The notes: a model not told the origin generated them from the letters alone. Numbered from the stretch's first letter, positions 33,076 through 42,850 are shown. The stretch is 64,000 nucleotides of DNA from Streptoverticillium olivoreticuli subsp. olivoreticuli (GCF_003391135.1 NZ_CP031455.1:1798001-1862000), one strand, 5' to 3'. Made by a program: numbers and translations.

Positions 33076-33570
33076 TCACCAGCCCCCGTCCCGGCCCTCC
33101 CCGATCCCCTCGAACCAGGTCGGTCCGCCCGACGTGGCCTGCTTGATCCGGGACACCGCGAACTCCTCCATCGGCGGCAGGGCGTCCGGCTCGAACCAGC
33201 CGACCTCCAGCGACTCTTCGTCGTTCACGCGCGCCTCGCCGCCGACCGCGCGGGCGAGGAAGCAGACGTCCATGAACTGGCAGTGATCGCCGTTGGGGTA
33301 GGTGACGGGGGCCAGGGCCTGGACGAGGAGGACGCGTTCCGGCACGCAGTGGACGGCGGTCTCCTCGTACACCTCGCGCACCACCGCCGCGGCGGGCTGC
33401 TCACCGGGGTCGGGGATGCCGCCGATGATCGACCACTCCCCGGTGTCCGCTCGGCGGCCGAGGAGGACCCGTCCGGCGTCGTCGAGGACGATGGCGCTCA
33501 CCCCGGGGATCCAGAGGAGCTGGTGGCCCGCGACGGCGCGGATGTCTGTGATGAAGTCGGGAGTCGGCAT
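33076..33570 (-). CDS. NUDIX hydrolase
   Basis: This 164-residue protein contains a complete NUDIX box: GIPDPGE followed by seven residues and REVYEETAV (about 50-73), which binds divalent metal for pyrophosphate hydrolysis. The family cleaves nucleoside diphosphates linked to another group. The surrounding WIPGVSAIVLDDAGRVLLGR strand is standard. It converges with the peroxiredoxin-like gene (48 bp between). The substrate cannot be predicted. Confidence 0.92.
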   Translation of the reverse strand: MPTPDFITDIRAVAGHQLLWIPGVSAIVLDDAGRVLLGRRADTGEWSIIGGIPDPGEQPAAAVVREVYEETAVHCVPERVLLVQALAPVTYPNGDHCQFMDVCFLARAVGGEARVNDEESLEVGWFEPDALPPMEEFAVSRIKQATSGGPTWFEGIGEGRDGGW

Positions 33571-33620
33571 GGGTCGAGCCTAGGGGGTGTCCGGGGTGCC
33601 GTTACCCGTCGGTCCACCGG

Positions 33621-34226
33621 TCAGGCGGTGGCCCGGCGCCCGGCGGCCCGGCGGAGCCCGTCACGGATCACCCGCACCGCGGCCTCCGCGTCGTCCACCG
33701 TGACGGTGAAGGAGCGCCCGTCGCCCAGCCGCAGCACGAAGCCCTCGCCCCGGCGCACGACGACCGCCGTGCCCTTCTCCGGGCGCCAGCGGTAGCCCCA
33801 GCCACCCCACTGGCGGGGGGTGACCCGGGGGTCGAAGTCGGCGCCGACCACGTGGGCGAGCGGAATGCGGGTGCGGGGCACCCCGATGTGGCCGCAGCGC
33901 ACTTCCAGCGCTTCGGTGTCCACCCGTACCGCCACATGGACGAACGCGAGGGTGCCGTAGAGCATCAGCAGGCCCGCGGCGACGCAGCCGACGACCGACA
34001 TGACGAGAGGGGCCAGCCCCGAGGTCCACGCGCTGTCGACGGCCAGCTCGACGCCCAGCGCCAGGCAGGCTGCGCCCGCAGCGGCCAGCAGCCACTGGAT
34101 CCGGTTGGTCGCACGGCCGGTCCAGACGCCGAGTTCGGTGCCGCCGTCGGCTGGGGAAGGGGTTCCGACCGCGTCCGGCTTCTCGTCGCCCTCGTGGCCC
34201 TGCGGGCCCTTGGAGTGGTCCCTCAT
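33621..34226 (-). CDS. Membrane protein with PH-like domain
   Basis: This protein of about 201 residues has a charged N-terminus, two transmembrane helices (about 45-65 and 70-95: QWLLAAAGAACLALGVELAV and the VMSVVGCVAAGLLMLYG helix) and a C-terminal bacterial PH-like domain in which VEVRCG-type strands precede the WGYRWRPEKGTAVVVRRG segment. This arrangement is common in Streptomyces and its function is unknown. The start is uncertain: ATG 34226 is used, and GTG 34244 is the alternative. It lies 50 bp upstream of the NUDIX gene on the same strand. Confidence 0.8.
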   Translation of the reverse strand: MRDHSKGPQGHEGDEKPDAVGTPSPADGGTELGVWTGRATNRIQWLLAAAGAACLALGVELAVDSAWTSGLAPLVMSVVGCVAAGLLMLYGTLAFVHVAVRVDTEALEVRCGHIGVPRTRIPLAHVVGADFDPRVTPRQWGGWGYRWRPEKGTAVVVRRGEGFVLRLGDGRSFTVTVDDAEAAVRVIRDGLRRAAGRRATA

Positions 34227-34305
34227 ATGACGCAGCCTACTCACCTTCCGCCACCATGGCAGGGGTGATGCGCGGACGGAACCGGATCGGGCGGCCGGAG
34301 CGCGG

Positions 34306-35103
34306 TCAGGGGCGTACGGCGCCGACCGCGCTCAGCGAGCGGCCCTCCGCATAGGTGAGGGAGGACGGCTCCAGGGCCGCCTCACGGCCGCTGAGCAGCA
34401 CGGTGAGGGTGCCCGACGGCTCGGCGTCGGGGGCCGGCGCGGATCCGATCCGGCGCAGCGCCTGGGCGGCGACGGCCTCGGCGGACCCGTGGAGCGCGAG
34501 GGGCTCGTCCGAGGGACGCAGGAGCGGCTGAACGGCCCCACGGATACGCTCCGCGACGAGCTCGTAATGGGTGCAGCCCAGGACGACGGCCCTTACATCG
34601 CGGGGGGTGAGGGCAGCGGCGGCGGCCACGGCGGCGTCGATGCCGGCCGCGTCGGCGTGCTGGACGGCGTCGGCGAGTCCGGGGCAGGGCACCTCGGTGA
34701 CCCGGACGCCGGAGGCGAAGTCACGGATCAGGCCGCGCTGGTACGGGCTGCCGGTGGTGGCCGGGGTCGCCCAGATGGCGAACGGGCCGCCGCCGACCGC
34801 GGCGGGCTTGATGGCGGGCACGGTGCCGATCACCGGGAGACCGGGCTCCAGCTCGGCGCGGATGGCGGCCAGGGCGTGCACGGAAGCGGTGTTGCAGGCG
34901 ACGATCAGCGCGTCGGGGCGGTGCGCGGCGGCGGCGCGGGCGCAGTTCAGGGCCTGCGCGATGACGTCCTCGGGGGTCCGGGGGCCCCAGGGCATGGTCT
35001 CGGGGTCGGAGGAGAGGACGAGATCGGCGTCGGGCCGCAGGCGGTGCACAGCGGCGGCCGCCGCCAGGAGGCCGTTGCCGGAGTCAATGAGCGCGATCTT
35101 CAC
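34306..35103 (-). CDS. Glutamate/aspartate racemase family protein
   Basis: This 265-residue protein belongs to the Asp/Glu racemase (MurI-like) superfamily. It has both catalytic cysteines in the expected motifs, ACNTAS (about residue 70) and GCTHYE (about 175), and an N-terminal DSGNG in place of the usual DSGxGG. MurI supplies D-glutamate for peptidoglycan. The altered first motif and chromosomal context leave open whether this is the main MurI or a paralogue. It is divergent from the glycosyltransferase gene with 150 bp between starts. Confidence 0.82.
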   Translation of the reverse strand: MKIALIDSGNGLLAAAAAVHRLRPDADLVLSSDPETMPWGPRTPEDVIAQALNCARAAAAHRPDALIVACNTASVHALAAIRAELEPGLPVIGTVPAIKPAAVGGGPFAIWATPATTGSPYQRGLIRDFASGVRVTEVPCPGLADAVQHADAAGIDAAVAAAAALTPRDVRAVVLGCTHYELVAERIRGAVQPLLRPSDEPLALHGSAEAVAAQALRRIGSAPAPDAEPSGTLTVLLSGREAALEPSSLTYAEGRSLSAVGAVRP

Positions 35104-35253
35104 CCGGTCACTTTAATGGATGGGCCCTCCGGACCCCCTCGGCCCCCTTCAAACCCCCGTTCCCCGGCGCCGGACGGGCCCGATCGCACGGCCCGGCGGC
35201 CCGGGGCGGGGAAAGCCCTCCGGCCGGGCACGCCGTGCGGCAGACTGCGACGG

Positions 35254-36423
35254 ATGAGCACGCTGATGTGGATCACTGTCGGTTCCCTGGCCGCGTGGGT
35301 CTGGCTGCTGCTGGGGCAAGGGCTCTTCTGGCGCACGGACGTGCGGCTCCCGTCACGTACGCCGCCCGGGGAGTGGCCGTCCGTGGCGATCGTCGTCCCC
35401 GCCCGGGACGAGGCGGAGGTGCTGCCGTCGAGCCTGCCGTCGCTGCTCGCACAGGATTATCCGGGGCGGGCGGAGATCTTCCTCGTCGACGACGGCAGCA
35501 CTGACGGCACGGGCGCGCTGGCCCGCTCCCTGGCGGACGGGCGCGGCGGCCTGCCGCTGACCGTGGACTCGCCCGGGGAGCCGCCGCCGGGCTGGACCGG
35601 CAAGCTGTGGGCGGTGCGGCACGGCATGGCGCTCGCCCGTGCCCGTACGGACGCCGAGTTCCTGCTGCTGACGGACGCGGACATCGCGCACGCGCCGGAC
35701 AGTCTGCGGGAGTTGGTGGCGGCGGCGCGGTCGGGCGGGCTCGACCTGGTGTCGCAGATGGCGCGGCTGCGGGTGGCGAGCTCCTGGGAGCGGCTCGTCG
35801 TCCCGGCCTTCGTGTACTTCTTCTCGCAGCTGTATCCGTTCCGGTGGGTCAACCGGCCGGGTGCGCGGACCGCGGCGGCCGCGGGCGGCTGTGTGCTGCT
35901 GCGCCGGGAGGCGGCGGAGCGGGCCGGGGTCCCGGACGCCATCCGGCAGGCGGTGATCGACGACGTGTCGCTGGCGCGGGCGGTCAAGCGCGCCGGCGGC
36001 CGGATCTGGCTGGGGCTCGCGGAGCGGGTGGACAGCGTCCGGCCGTATCCGGGGCTCGCTCCGCTGTGGCGGATGGTCTCGCGCAGCGCCTACGCGCAGC
36101 TGCGGCACAATCCGCTGCTGCTGGCTGGGACGGTCGTGGGGATGGCGGTGCTGTATCTCGCGCCGCCGGCCGCCGTGCTCGCGGGCGCGCTGACCGGCGA
36201 CGCCGTGACGCTCGCGGCGGGCGCGGCCGCGTGGGCGGTGATGACCGGTACCTACGTACCGATGCTGCGCTACTACCGGCAGTCCCCCGCGCTGGCGCCG
36301 CTCCTGCCGTTCACGGGCCTGCTGTATCTGCTGATGACGGTGGATTCGGCGGTGCAGCACCACCGGGGCCGGGGCGCGGCCTGGAAGGGGCGGACGTACG
36401 CCCGCCCCGAGGCCGCGCCCTGA
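35254..36423 (+). CDS. GT2-family membrane glycosyltransferase, HpnB-like
   Basis: This 389-residue enzyme has an N-terminal TM helix, a GT2 catalytic domain (VAIVVPARDEAEVLPSSLPS, VDDGSTDGT, the WTGKLWAV segment and the LLTDADI metal site) and two or three C-terminal TM helices (about 280-360). The WTGKLWAV motif and overall length resemble hopanoid-associated glycosyltransferase HpnB. No other hopanoid gene is in the window, so a role in lipid glycosylation is an inference from family. The ATG 35254 start lacks a strong ribosome binding site. Confidence 0.82.
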   Translation: MSTLMWITVGSLAAWVWLLLGQGLFWRTDVRLPSRTPPGEWPSVAIVVPARDEAEVLPSSLPSLLAQDYPGRAEIFLVDDGSTDGTGALARSLADGRGGLPLTVDSPGEPPPGWTGKLWAVRHGMALARARTDAEFLLLTDADIAHAPDSLRELVAAARSGGLDLVSQMARLRVASSWERLVVPAFVYFFSQLYPFRWVNRPGARTAAAAGGCVLLRREAAERAGVPDAIRQAVIDDVSLARAVKRAGGRIWLGLAERVDSVRPYPGLAPLWRMVSRSAYAQLRHNPLLLAGTVVGMAVLYLAPPAAVLAGALTGDAVTLAAGAAAWAVMTGTYVPMLRYYRQSPALAPLLPFTGLLYLLMTVDSAVQHHRGRGAAWKGRTYARPEAAP

Positions 36424-36436
36424 GCGGGCCGCGGGG

Positions 36437-37741
36437 TCACTTGCGGCCGGGTGTCCAGTTCATGCCCCAGCCGTAGGCGCGGTCGAGCGTGCGCTGCGGG
36501 CTGACGCCGCGGTCCGGCACGAGGTAGCGGGCCTCGCGCTGGACGACGAGGTCGCCGCCGTTGTTGGTGATGAGGGCCAGGGCGCAGACGTTGGAGGGCA
36601 CGGTGCACTCGTCGAGCGAGAAGTCGACGGGCGCGCCGTGCTGCGGCTGGAGCGTGACGGTGGCGTGCAGGCCGGCGAAGCTGCGGGCGCCCTCGTAGAT
36701 CGTCACGAAGATGAGGATGCGCCGGAAGTCGGCGATGTGGTCGAGGTTGACGGTCAGGTTCTCGCCGGCCTCGGACGCGCCGGTCCGGTCGTCGCCGTCG
36801 AGGTGGATGTACGGCGGCTGGTGGAGCGAGCCGAAGGAGTTGCCGAGGGCCTGGACCACGCCCTTGCGGCCGTCGCTGAGCTCGAAGAGGGCGCCGAGGT
36901 CGAGGTCCAGCCCGCTCTGCGTGGCCATCGCCATGGCCTGGCCGAGCTTCTGCTGCCAGCCTCCCTTGGCCTGCTTGCGCATCTGCCAGTTGAGGTTGAC
37001 GCGCAGCGCTCCCGAGGTGCCGCCCTGCTTGGTGAGGGAGACGGTCGGGGTGTCCTTGGTGAGCGTGACCTTGGTCAGGCGCACGGGCGCGGGGGCCGGG
37101 GCCGGCGGGGCGGCGGGCGGCGGCGGGGCGACGGGCTGCACCGGCGGCGGTACGGGTGCCTGCGCGGGCGGGACGGGCCGGCCGTACGCCACGGGCGGGG
37201 CCGGGGGCGCCGGCCGGGGCTCGTCGACGGAGATGCCGAAGTCGGTGGCGAGTCCGGCGAGGCCGCTGTCGTAGCCCTGGCCGACGGCCCGGAACTTCCA
37301 CTCGCCCTGGCGGCGGTAGAGCTCGCCGAGGACGAAGGCGGTCTCGACCGTGGCGTCCGAGCTGTCGAACCGGGCCAGTTCCGCGCCGTTCGCCTGGTCG
37401 AGCACGCGGATGTGCAGCCCGGGCACCTGGCCGAAGGTGCCTCCGTCGGCGGACGCGGCGAGCACGACGGTCTCGATCGCGGGCTCGACGGAGGCGAGGT
37501 CGACGGTGAGGGTGTCGGTGACGCTGTCGCCCGCCGGGCGCTTGCCCTCGTGGCGGACGGCGCCGGAGGGGTGGACGGCCTGGTTGTAGAAGACGAAGTC
37601 CGCGTCCGAACGGACCTTGCCGGTGGTCAGCAGCAGCGCGGAGGCATCGACGTCCGGTATGCCGGGGCCCGCGCGCCAGCCCAGCTCGATCCGCACGGCC
37701 GATGCCGGAATCCGGATGTTGGTGCCCTTGAGCATCGCCAT
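36437..37741 (-). CDS. Two-domain TerD-family protein
   Basis: This 434-residue protein has an N-terminal TerD domain (about 1-178: [13 protein letters not shown], the [22 protein letters not shown] core and acidic calcium-site residues), a Pro/Ala-rich linker (about 180-225) and a second TerD-like domain (about 225-434, containing LDGDDRTG and the [10 protein letters not shown] end). TerD domains bind calcium and act in tellurite, phage and stress resistance complexes. ATG 37741 follows AGGGGTGGGG. It lies downstream of, and probably in one unit with, the lipoprotein and kinase genes on the same strand. A second TerD protein lies at 61.7 kb. Confidence 0.9.
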   Translation of the reverse strand: MAMLKGTNIRIPASAVRIELGWRAGPGIPDVDASALLLTTGKVRSDADFVFYNQAVHPSGAVRHEGKRPAGDSVTDTLTVDLASVEPAIETVVLAASADGGTFGQVPGLHIRVLDQANGAELARFDSSDATVETAFVLGELYRRQGEWKFRAVGQGYDSGLAGLATDFGISVDEPRPAPPAPPVAYGRPVPPAQAPVPPPVQPVAPPPPAAPPAPAPAPVRLTKVTLTKDTPTVSLTKQGGTSGALRVNLNWQMRKQAKGGWQQKLGQAMAMATQSGLDLDLGALFELSDGRKGVVQALGNSFGSLHQPPYIHLDGDDRTGASEAGENLTVNLDHIADFRRILIFVTIYEGARSFAGLHATVTLQPQHGAPVDFSLDECTVPSNVCALALITNNGGDLVVQREARYLVPDRGVSPQRTLDRAYGWGMNWTPGRK

Positions 37742-37811
37742 GCCCCACCCCTCTGAACGGTCCCGTCGTTTCCGGCACCCAACGTACCCTGACGGCGGTT
37801 TTTCACCGGAT

Positions 37812-39296
37812 TCACCGGTTCCCCTGATGCGACCCGTACGGGGTGGGGCCGTGCGGTTCCGCTGTCTGCCGGGGAGCCGCCGGAGGGTCGGCGGGGGCGG
37901 GTGCCCGCGCTGTCGGGTGGTACGTGGGCGCCTCCGGCTTCGCTGCGGAGGACGGCTGGGCCGGATGGGTGGGCACGGGCGCGGACGGCGGATTCTCCTT
38001 CGCAGGCGGGGACTTGGCGTGTGCCGGCGGAGGCTTGGCGTCCGTGGACGGCTCCTTGACTGCCGCCGACGGGGGCTTGGCGTGCGCCGACGGCTGCTCG
38101 GCCTCCGTCGGCGGCCGGTCGCTCTTCGCCGGCGGGGCTTTCGTCGGTGCGGCCTTCGTCGGGACCACCTCCCGTCCCGTGTCCGGCGGCCGCGAGGTGC
38201 CCGTACGGGAAGCGGTGGGCGGCACCGGCGTCGCGGGGGACCGGGACGCGCCCGTCGGCGGTGCCGTCGTCGGCCCGGTGCCGCCCGACGGCGGCTCCGT
38301 CGCCTGCGAGGGCGACCGCTCCCCGCCGGGTGTGGGCGTCCCGGCGGAGGCGCCCGGCGTGCCGGACCCCGTGGGCGTGCGCGCGCCGGAGGATTCCCCG
38401 GGCGAACCGGATCCCGCGCTGGACGGGCGTCCCTGCGAGGGCTGCTGCGTGCGGCGGGGCGGCGGGTTCCAGTGGAAGGTCGCGGAGTCCTGGTCGCCGT
38501 CCGTGCCCACTCCCCGGTCGAAGGCCTTGTCGCTCTCGAAGGGGTCGACCAGCTGGACGTTCCTGACCGGGCCCTTGTCCTCGGCCCGGGGCGTGATGAC
38601 GGTGATCTCCGTGTCGCTGAAGGTCTCCCAGCGCACCCCCGTGTAGGTCGACGCCTTGAGGTCCACGTCGCGGTCCGGTTCGCCGAGCGGGTTTCCGCAG
38701 TTGCACTTGACCGCGGGCCCCGTGTAGGGGTCGTTGAGGACCGCCACGCCCTTCTGGAGCACCGACAGGTACTCCCTGGTCCTCCCGTCGCCCTGGTAGT
38801 CGTGGTTCTTGACGAGGGTGTCGTCGAGCAGGACCACTTCGGTGAGGCTGTCGATGTGCGCGGCGATGCGGTTCCGGTCGATGCCGCGTGCCTCGGCCCA
38901 GGCCGCGGCCTCGACCGGGTCCTGGGTGATCTGTTTGATCAGCAGCGCCTTGTCGCAGTGCGCGGCGCCGGGGGTGCCGCCGAAGGCGCCGCGGGCGTCC
39001 ACCGGCTTCTCGCCGCCGCCCCCGGTCGGGGAGTTGACGCCCTTGAGGTCGGTGCCGGGGTTCCGCAGGAACGGGTGGTCACCGGTCACCCCCACGGCTT
39101 CCAGGGTGAGTTCGGCGACCTTCTTCTTCTGCGCCGACGTGCACCCCGCCACCGCGGCGCCGCCGAGCAGCGCGGGCACGGTGAGCAGTGAGACGACGCG
39201 CAGCCTCCTGCGCCGCAGTGCGGCGCGGCGCGCGGAGGACGTGCGCCCCGGTTCCATGAACGGAAGACTCGCGAATGAATCGGACACCAGCCGCAT
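37812..39296 (-). CDS. DUF6777-type lipoprotein with long Pro/Ser/Thr-rich tail
   Basis: This protein of about 494 residues has a basic region and hydrophobic helix ending in a lipobox (VAGC, about residue 52), a globular domain (about 55-270, with [18 protein letters not shown] and NCGNPLGEP) and then about 220 residues of low-complexity Pro/Ala/Ser/Thr sequence. Surface lipoproteins with such a tail are common in Streptomyces, often next to a serine/threonine kinase as here, but the function is not known to me. ATG 39296 has GGGGGTG upstream. An internal start at 39257 gives a more conventional signal peptide. Confidence 0.75.
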   Translation of the reverse strand: MRLVSDSFASLPFMEPGRTSSARRAALRRRRLRVVSLLTVPALLGGAAVAGCTSAQKKKVAELTLEAVGVTGDHPFLRNPGTDLKGVNSPTGGGGEKPVDARGAFGGTPGAAHCDKALLIKQITQDPVEAAAWAEARGIDRNRIAAHIDSLTEVVLLDDTLVKNHDYQGDGRTREYLSVLQKGVAVLNDPYTGPAVKCNCGNPLGEPDRDVDLKASTYTGVRWETFSDTEITVITPRAEDKGPVRNVQLVDPFESDKAFDRGVGTDGDQDSATFHWNPPPRRTQQPSQGRPSSAGSGSPGESSGARTPTGSGTPGASAGTPTPGGERSPSQATEPPSGGTGPTTAPPTGASRSPATPVPPTASRTGTSRPPDTGREVVPTKAAPTKAPPAKSDRPPTEAEQPSAHAKPPSAAVKEPSTDAKPPPAHAKSPPAKENPPSAPVPTHPAQPSSAAKPEAPTYHPTARAPAPADPPAAPRQTAEPHGPTPYGSHQGNR

Positions 39297-39360
39297 GAAT
39301 GCACCCCCGATAGCCGGTATGAAGTGGTCCTGCGTATGTGGTCCTGCGCGGAGTGAGGCC

Positions 39361-40770
39361 TCACCCCGTTCCGCACGTCTGCAGCCACCCCCCGTTGCAA
39401 GGTCCGGCCGAGCTCCCGCCCGCCGGGGCCGTGGTGGCACCGGGCGAGGGGTAGGCCGACGAGCCGGCGGAGGGGGCGGGGCTGTCGTATCCCCCGCCGC
39501 CCGCGGGCCCGGAGGTCGCGCTCGACACCCCCGAGGGGGTCCGGCCGGAGTCCCCCGTGCCCCGCGCGGCGAGCACGGCGGCGGTGCCGCCGCCGATGAG
39601 CAGCAGGGCCAGCACCGAGCCGAGGAGCAGCGCGATCAGCCGCCGCCGTCCGTCCGGTGCCGGGGCGACCACCGGGTACGCGCCGCCCGCCGGATACCCC
39701 GCGCCCACCGGATGACCACCGGCGGGCGCATACCCCGCAGGTGACGGAGCGTCAGGTGCGTGCGACGGCGGGGCCGGGGAGTACGCCGGGCTGCTGTACA
39801 GCGGCACGACCGGGCCGGAGCCCGCGGTGGACAGCGACGCGTTGCCCTGGGCGGGCGGCGTGGCCGGGGGCGGCGGCTGCGGGGCGGGTGCCGCGCGCTC
39901 GGTGGGCACGTATCCCCCGCCGCTCCAGCCGGGCTGTGTGGTCATGTGCCCGGCGGCGACGGCGTCGAGCATCCGCTGTGCCTCCGCCGAGCCCATCCGG
40001 GTCCGCGGGTCCTTGCGGAGCAGACCTTCGAGCAGCGGGGTGAGCGGCCCTGCGCGCCGGGGCGGTGGCGGGTCGTCCTGGACCACGGCCTGGAGCGTGC
40101 TCAGCGGCGAGCCGCGCCGGAAGGGCGAGACGCCCTCGATCGCCGCGTACAGGGTCGCCCCGAGCGACCAGAGGTCGGACGGGGCCCCGGGGCGCTGCCC
40201 CAGCGCGCGCTCGGGGGCGAGGAAGTCGGGGGAACCGACCAGGTCACCGGTGCGGGTGAGGGTGCCGGAGCCCTCGACGAGGGCGATGCCGAAGTCGGTG
40301 AGCACCACCCTGCCGCCGGGCTCCAGCAGCACGTTCGCCGGTTTGACGTCGCGGTGCAGCACCCCGGAGGAGTGCGCGCTGCGCAGCGCCTGGAGGACCA
40401 TCGAGCCGACCTTGGCGGCCTCCTTGGGCAGGAGCACGCCTTCGTGCTGGAGGACGTCGGCGAGGGAGCGGCCGCGCACCAGCTCCATGACGATCCAGGG
40501 GCGGCCGTCGTGCTCCACGACGTCGTGCACGGTGATCACGTTCGGGTGGCTGACGCGGGCGGCGGCGCGGGCCTCCTGTTCGAGGCGCGCGTAGAGGATC
40601 CGTACGTCCTGTTCCCGCAGGTGTTCGGGGGCCCGGACCTCCTTCGCGGCGACCTCCCGGTCGAGCAGTTCGTCGAAGGCGCGCCAGACCACTCCCATGC
40701 CGCCGCTGCCCAGCTGGTCCAGCAGCCGGTACCGCCCGGCGAGCAGTGGAGGTCGGTGCTCCGCGTCCAT
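39361..40770 (-). CDS. Membrane serine/threonine protein kinase (PknB family)
   Basis: This 469-residue Hanks-type kinase has a complete catalytic domain (about 13-270): glycine loop GSGGMG, Lys43 in AAKEV, catalytic Asp141 in HRDVKPANV, DFG in LTDFGIAL and APE in LAPERAL. A proline-rich cytoplasmic segment follows, then one TM helix (about 378-400) and a short extracellular Gly/Ser-rich tail without PASTA domains. ATG 40770 was chosen because GGGAGGG lies nine bases upstream. The next gene on the same strand is a secreted lipoprotein, which may be its sensory partner or substrate. That link is an inference from gene order. Confidence 0.92.
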   Translation of the reverse strand: MDAEHRPPLLAGRYRLLDQLGSGGMGVVWRAFDELLDREVAAKEVRAPEHLREQDVRILYARLEQEARAAARVSHPNVITVHDVVEHDGRPWIVMELVRGRSLADVLQHEGVLLPKEAAKVGSMVLQALRSAHSSGVLHRDVKPANVLLEPGGRVVLTDFGIALVEGSGTLTRTGDLVGSPDFLAPERALGQRPGAPSDLWSLGATLYAAIEGVSPFRRGSPLSTLQAVVQDDPPPPRRAGPLTPLLEGLLRKDPRTRMGSAEAQRMLDAVAAGHMTTQPGWSGGGYVPTERAAPAPQPPPPATPPAQGNASLSTAGSGPVVPLYSSPAYSPAPPSHAPDAPSPAGYAPAGGHPVGAGYPAGGAYPVVAPAPDGRRRLIALLLGSVLALLLIGGGTAAVLAARGTGDSGRTPSGVSSATSGPAGGGGYDSPAPSAGSSAYPSPGATTAPAGGSSAGPCNGGWLQTCGTG

Positions 40771-40887
40771 GCCGTACGCCCCCTCCCCGTACGGACGGCG
40801 CGTTCCGGGCCGTGCGCGTTCGGGCCACATCCGCTCAGACGGCGCGGCCCGCGTTCCCGTTCCCGGTGGTACGGCTTCCTGTGGGGC

Positions 40888-41652
40888 TCAGTCGCGCACG
40901 TCCGGCGTGCGGGTCACGGTGCGGCCGAGCGTGATGACGGCGCGGGCGAAGGCGGCGGCGTCGTGGACGGCCGCGCCGCCGGGGTCGTTGTTGAAGTAGG
41001 CGTACACATCGGCCCGGTCTGGCCACTGTTCGGCGATCCGCCGGGCCCAGCTCGTGAGCGCCTGGTGCCCGTAGCGGGGCCAGGGCCGGGCCCGGCCGCA
41101 GTGGAAGCGCGCATAGCCCCAGTCGGCCGTCCGCCACAGCGGCGTCACGGGCCGGGAGTCGTGGTCCGCCCAGCACAGCGCCGCGCCGCGCTCCTCCAGC
41201 ACGGCCCGCACCTCGTCCGTCCACCACGACGGGTGGCGGGGTTCGACGGCCACCCGGACGCCTGTGGGGAAGCAGGCGAGGGCGGTGTCGAGCAGCGCGG
41301 GGTCGGCGCGGAGGGTGGGCGGCAGCTGGAGCAGTACGGGGCCGAGCCGGTCCCCGAGGCCGGCGGCGCGCCGCAGCAGCCGGTCCACCGGCTCCTCTGG
41401 GTCGTGGAGCCGCTTGATGTGGGTCAGGTAGCGGCTGGCCTTGACCGCCATCACGAAGCCGTCGGGCGTGCGGTCGCGCCAGTCGGCGAAGGTGGCGGTC
41501 TCGGGCAGGCGGTAGAAGGCGTTGTTGTTCTCGACGGTGGCGAAGTGGCGGGCGTACTCCTCCAGCCACAGGCGTTGCGGCCGGTCGGCGGGGTAGAGGC
41601 CGCCGCGCCAGTCCTTGTACTGCCATCCCGAGGTGCCGACGAACAGGGGCAT
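40888..41652 (-). CDS. DUF72 (YecE-like) family protein
   Basis: This 254-residue TIM-barrel protein has DUF72 hallmarks: start VGTSGWQYKDWRG, FATVENNNAFYRLP, the MAVKASRYLTHIKRL segment, RVAVEPRHPSWW and AYFNNDPGGAAVHDA near the end. Its biochemical role is unknown; the fold suggests a phosphodiesterase-like or isomerase-like enzyme. ATG 41652 follows AAGGA. It is divergent from the HIT gene with 54 bp between the starts. Confidence 0.9.
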   Translation of the reverse strand: MPLFVGTSGWQYKDWRGGLYPADRPQRLWLEEYARHFATVENNNAFYRLPETATFADWRDRTPDGFVMAVKASRYLTHIKRLHDPEEPVDRLLRRAAGLGDRLGPVLLQLPPTLRADPALLDTALACFPTGVRVAVEPRHPSWWTDEVRAVLEERGAALCWADHDSRPVTPLWRTADWGYARFHCGRARPWPRYGHQALTSWARRIAEQWPDRADVYAYFNNDPGGAAVHDAAAFARAVITLGRTVTRTPDVRD

Positions 41653-41706
41653 GGAATGATCCTTGCCCGGGGGCACCGGATCCGCCACCAGCAAGGGTGC
41701 GATGAC

Positions 41707-42117
41707 GTGGACTGCGCTTTCTGTGCGATCGTGGCGGGCGAGTCGGAGGCTCACCTGGTCTTCGAGGACACGGCCGCGGTGGCTTTCCTGGACGCCCGGC
41801 CGCTCTTCCCCGGGCATGTGCTGGTCGTGCCGAGGCGGCACGCCGAGACGCTCACCGATCTGCCCGTGGCGGAGGTCGGGCCGTTCTTCACCCGGGTGCA
41901 GCGCGTCGTGGGGGCGGTGGAGCGGGGCATGGGCGCCGCCGGGTCGTTCGTGGCGGCCAACAACCGGGTCAGCCAGTCCGTGCCGCATTTCCATGTGCAT
42001 GTCGTGCCGCGCAATCGCAAGGACGGGCTGCGGGGGTTCTTCTGGCCGCGGACGCGCTATGCGTCGCGGGAAGCGGCGGCGGAGGTGGCGGCGAGGGTCC
42101 GGGGGGCCTTCGTCTGA
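41707..42117 (+). CDS. HIT-family nucleotide hydrolase
   Basis: This 136-residue protein starts with the DCAFCAIVAGE metal-site region and ends with the histidine triad HFHVHVVPR (about residue 95-103). HIT enzymes hydrolyse nucleotide phosphoramidates and dinucleoside polyphosphates. GTG 41707 is the only in-frame start consistent with the conserved N-terminus, and AAGGG lies upstream. An overlapping ATG at 41702 is in another frame and encodes nothing recognisable. Confidence 0.92.
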   Translation: MDCAFCAIVAGESEAHLVFEDTAAVAFLDARPLFPGHVLVVPRRHAETLTDLPVAEVGPFFTRVQRVVGAVERGMGAAGSFVAANNRVSQSVPHFHVHVVPRNRKDGLRGFFWPRTRYASREAAAEVAARVRGAFV

Positions 42118-42143
42118 CAGGTGTGCGGGGCCGGGGCCCGCCA

Positions 42144-42172
42144 TGGACTATCCGAGCGAAGCTGTCCATATT
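42144..42172 (+). promoter_or_regulatory. Promoter of the phosphoribosyltransferase gene (leaderless mRNA likely)
   Basis: TGGACT (42144-42149), a 17-bp spacer and CATATT (42167-42172) predict a transcription start at about 42179, the A of the ATG itself. A 17-bp palindromic element, CCATAT (42166-42171) with ATATGG (42177-42182), covers the -10 and the start codon and could be an operator. Confidence 0.45.
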
Positions 42173-42178
42173 GGATAT

Positions 42179-42850
42179 ATGGCCAGCTTGAGGTTCCGCG
42201 ATCGCGTGGACGCCGGCCGTCGGCTCGCCGAGCGGCTGGGGCACCTGCGCACCGCGGACGCGGTCGTGCTCGGCCTGCCCCGCGGAGGCGTTCCGGTCGC
42301 CTTCGAGGTGGCCCGGGCCCTGGCGGCCCCGCTGGATGTGATCCTCGTCCGCAAGCTCGGCGTGCCCAGCCACTCGGAGCTGGGGTTCGGTGCCATCGGC
42401 GAGGACGGCGTACGCGTCGTCCACGACAACATCGTGCGGATGAGCCGGGTGGACGAGGACGACCTCGCGGACGTGCAGCGCCGCGAGGAGGCGGAACTCG
42501 CCCGGCAGGCGGAGCGGTTCCGCGGCGGGCGGGAGCGGATCCCGCTCGCGGGTCGTACGGCGGTCGTGGTGGACGACGGCGTCGCGACGGGCGCGACCGC
42601 GGCGGCCGCGTGCCGGGTGGCGCGGGCGCAGGACGCCGCCCGGGTGGTGCTGGCGGTGCCGGTGGCCCCGCCGGACGCGGCCGAGGAGCTGCGCGCGGAG
42701 GCGGACGAGCTGGTCTGTCTCAGCGTGCCGAGCGTCTTCTTCGCGGTCGGCGAGTGGTACCAGGACTTTTCCCAGACGACGGACGAGGAGGTCGTCGATC
42801 TGCTGCGGCGGAGCAGTACGGCGCGGTCCGGCCCCGGCGCCGGACCGTGA
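42179..42850 (+). CDS. Phosphoribosyltransferase-like protein
   Basis: This 223-residue protein belongs to the type I phosphoribosyltransferase superfamily: VLGLPRGGVPVAFEVA near the start and the PRPP-binding loop VVVDDGVATGATAAAA (about 123-138). Stand-alone members of this group, often next to small stress proteins, are of unknown substrate. ATG 42179 lies within a -10-proximal palindrome and has no ribosome binding site, which fits leaderless translation. An in-frame ATG 36 bp upstream would put the -35 box inside the gene. The DUF1876-type gene follows after 21 bp. Confidence 0.85.
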   Translation: MASLRFRDRVDAGRRLAERLGHLRTADAVVLGLPRGGVPVAFEVARALAAPLDVILVRKLGVPSHSELGFGAIGEDGVRVVHDNIVRMSRVDEDDLADVQRREEAELARQAERFRGGRERIPLAGRTAVVVDDGVATGATAAAACRVARAQDAARVVLAVPVAPPDAAEELRAEADELVCLSVPSVFFAVGEWYQDFSQTTDEEVVDLLRRSSTARSGPGAGP

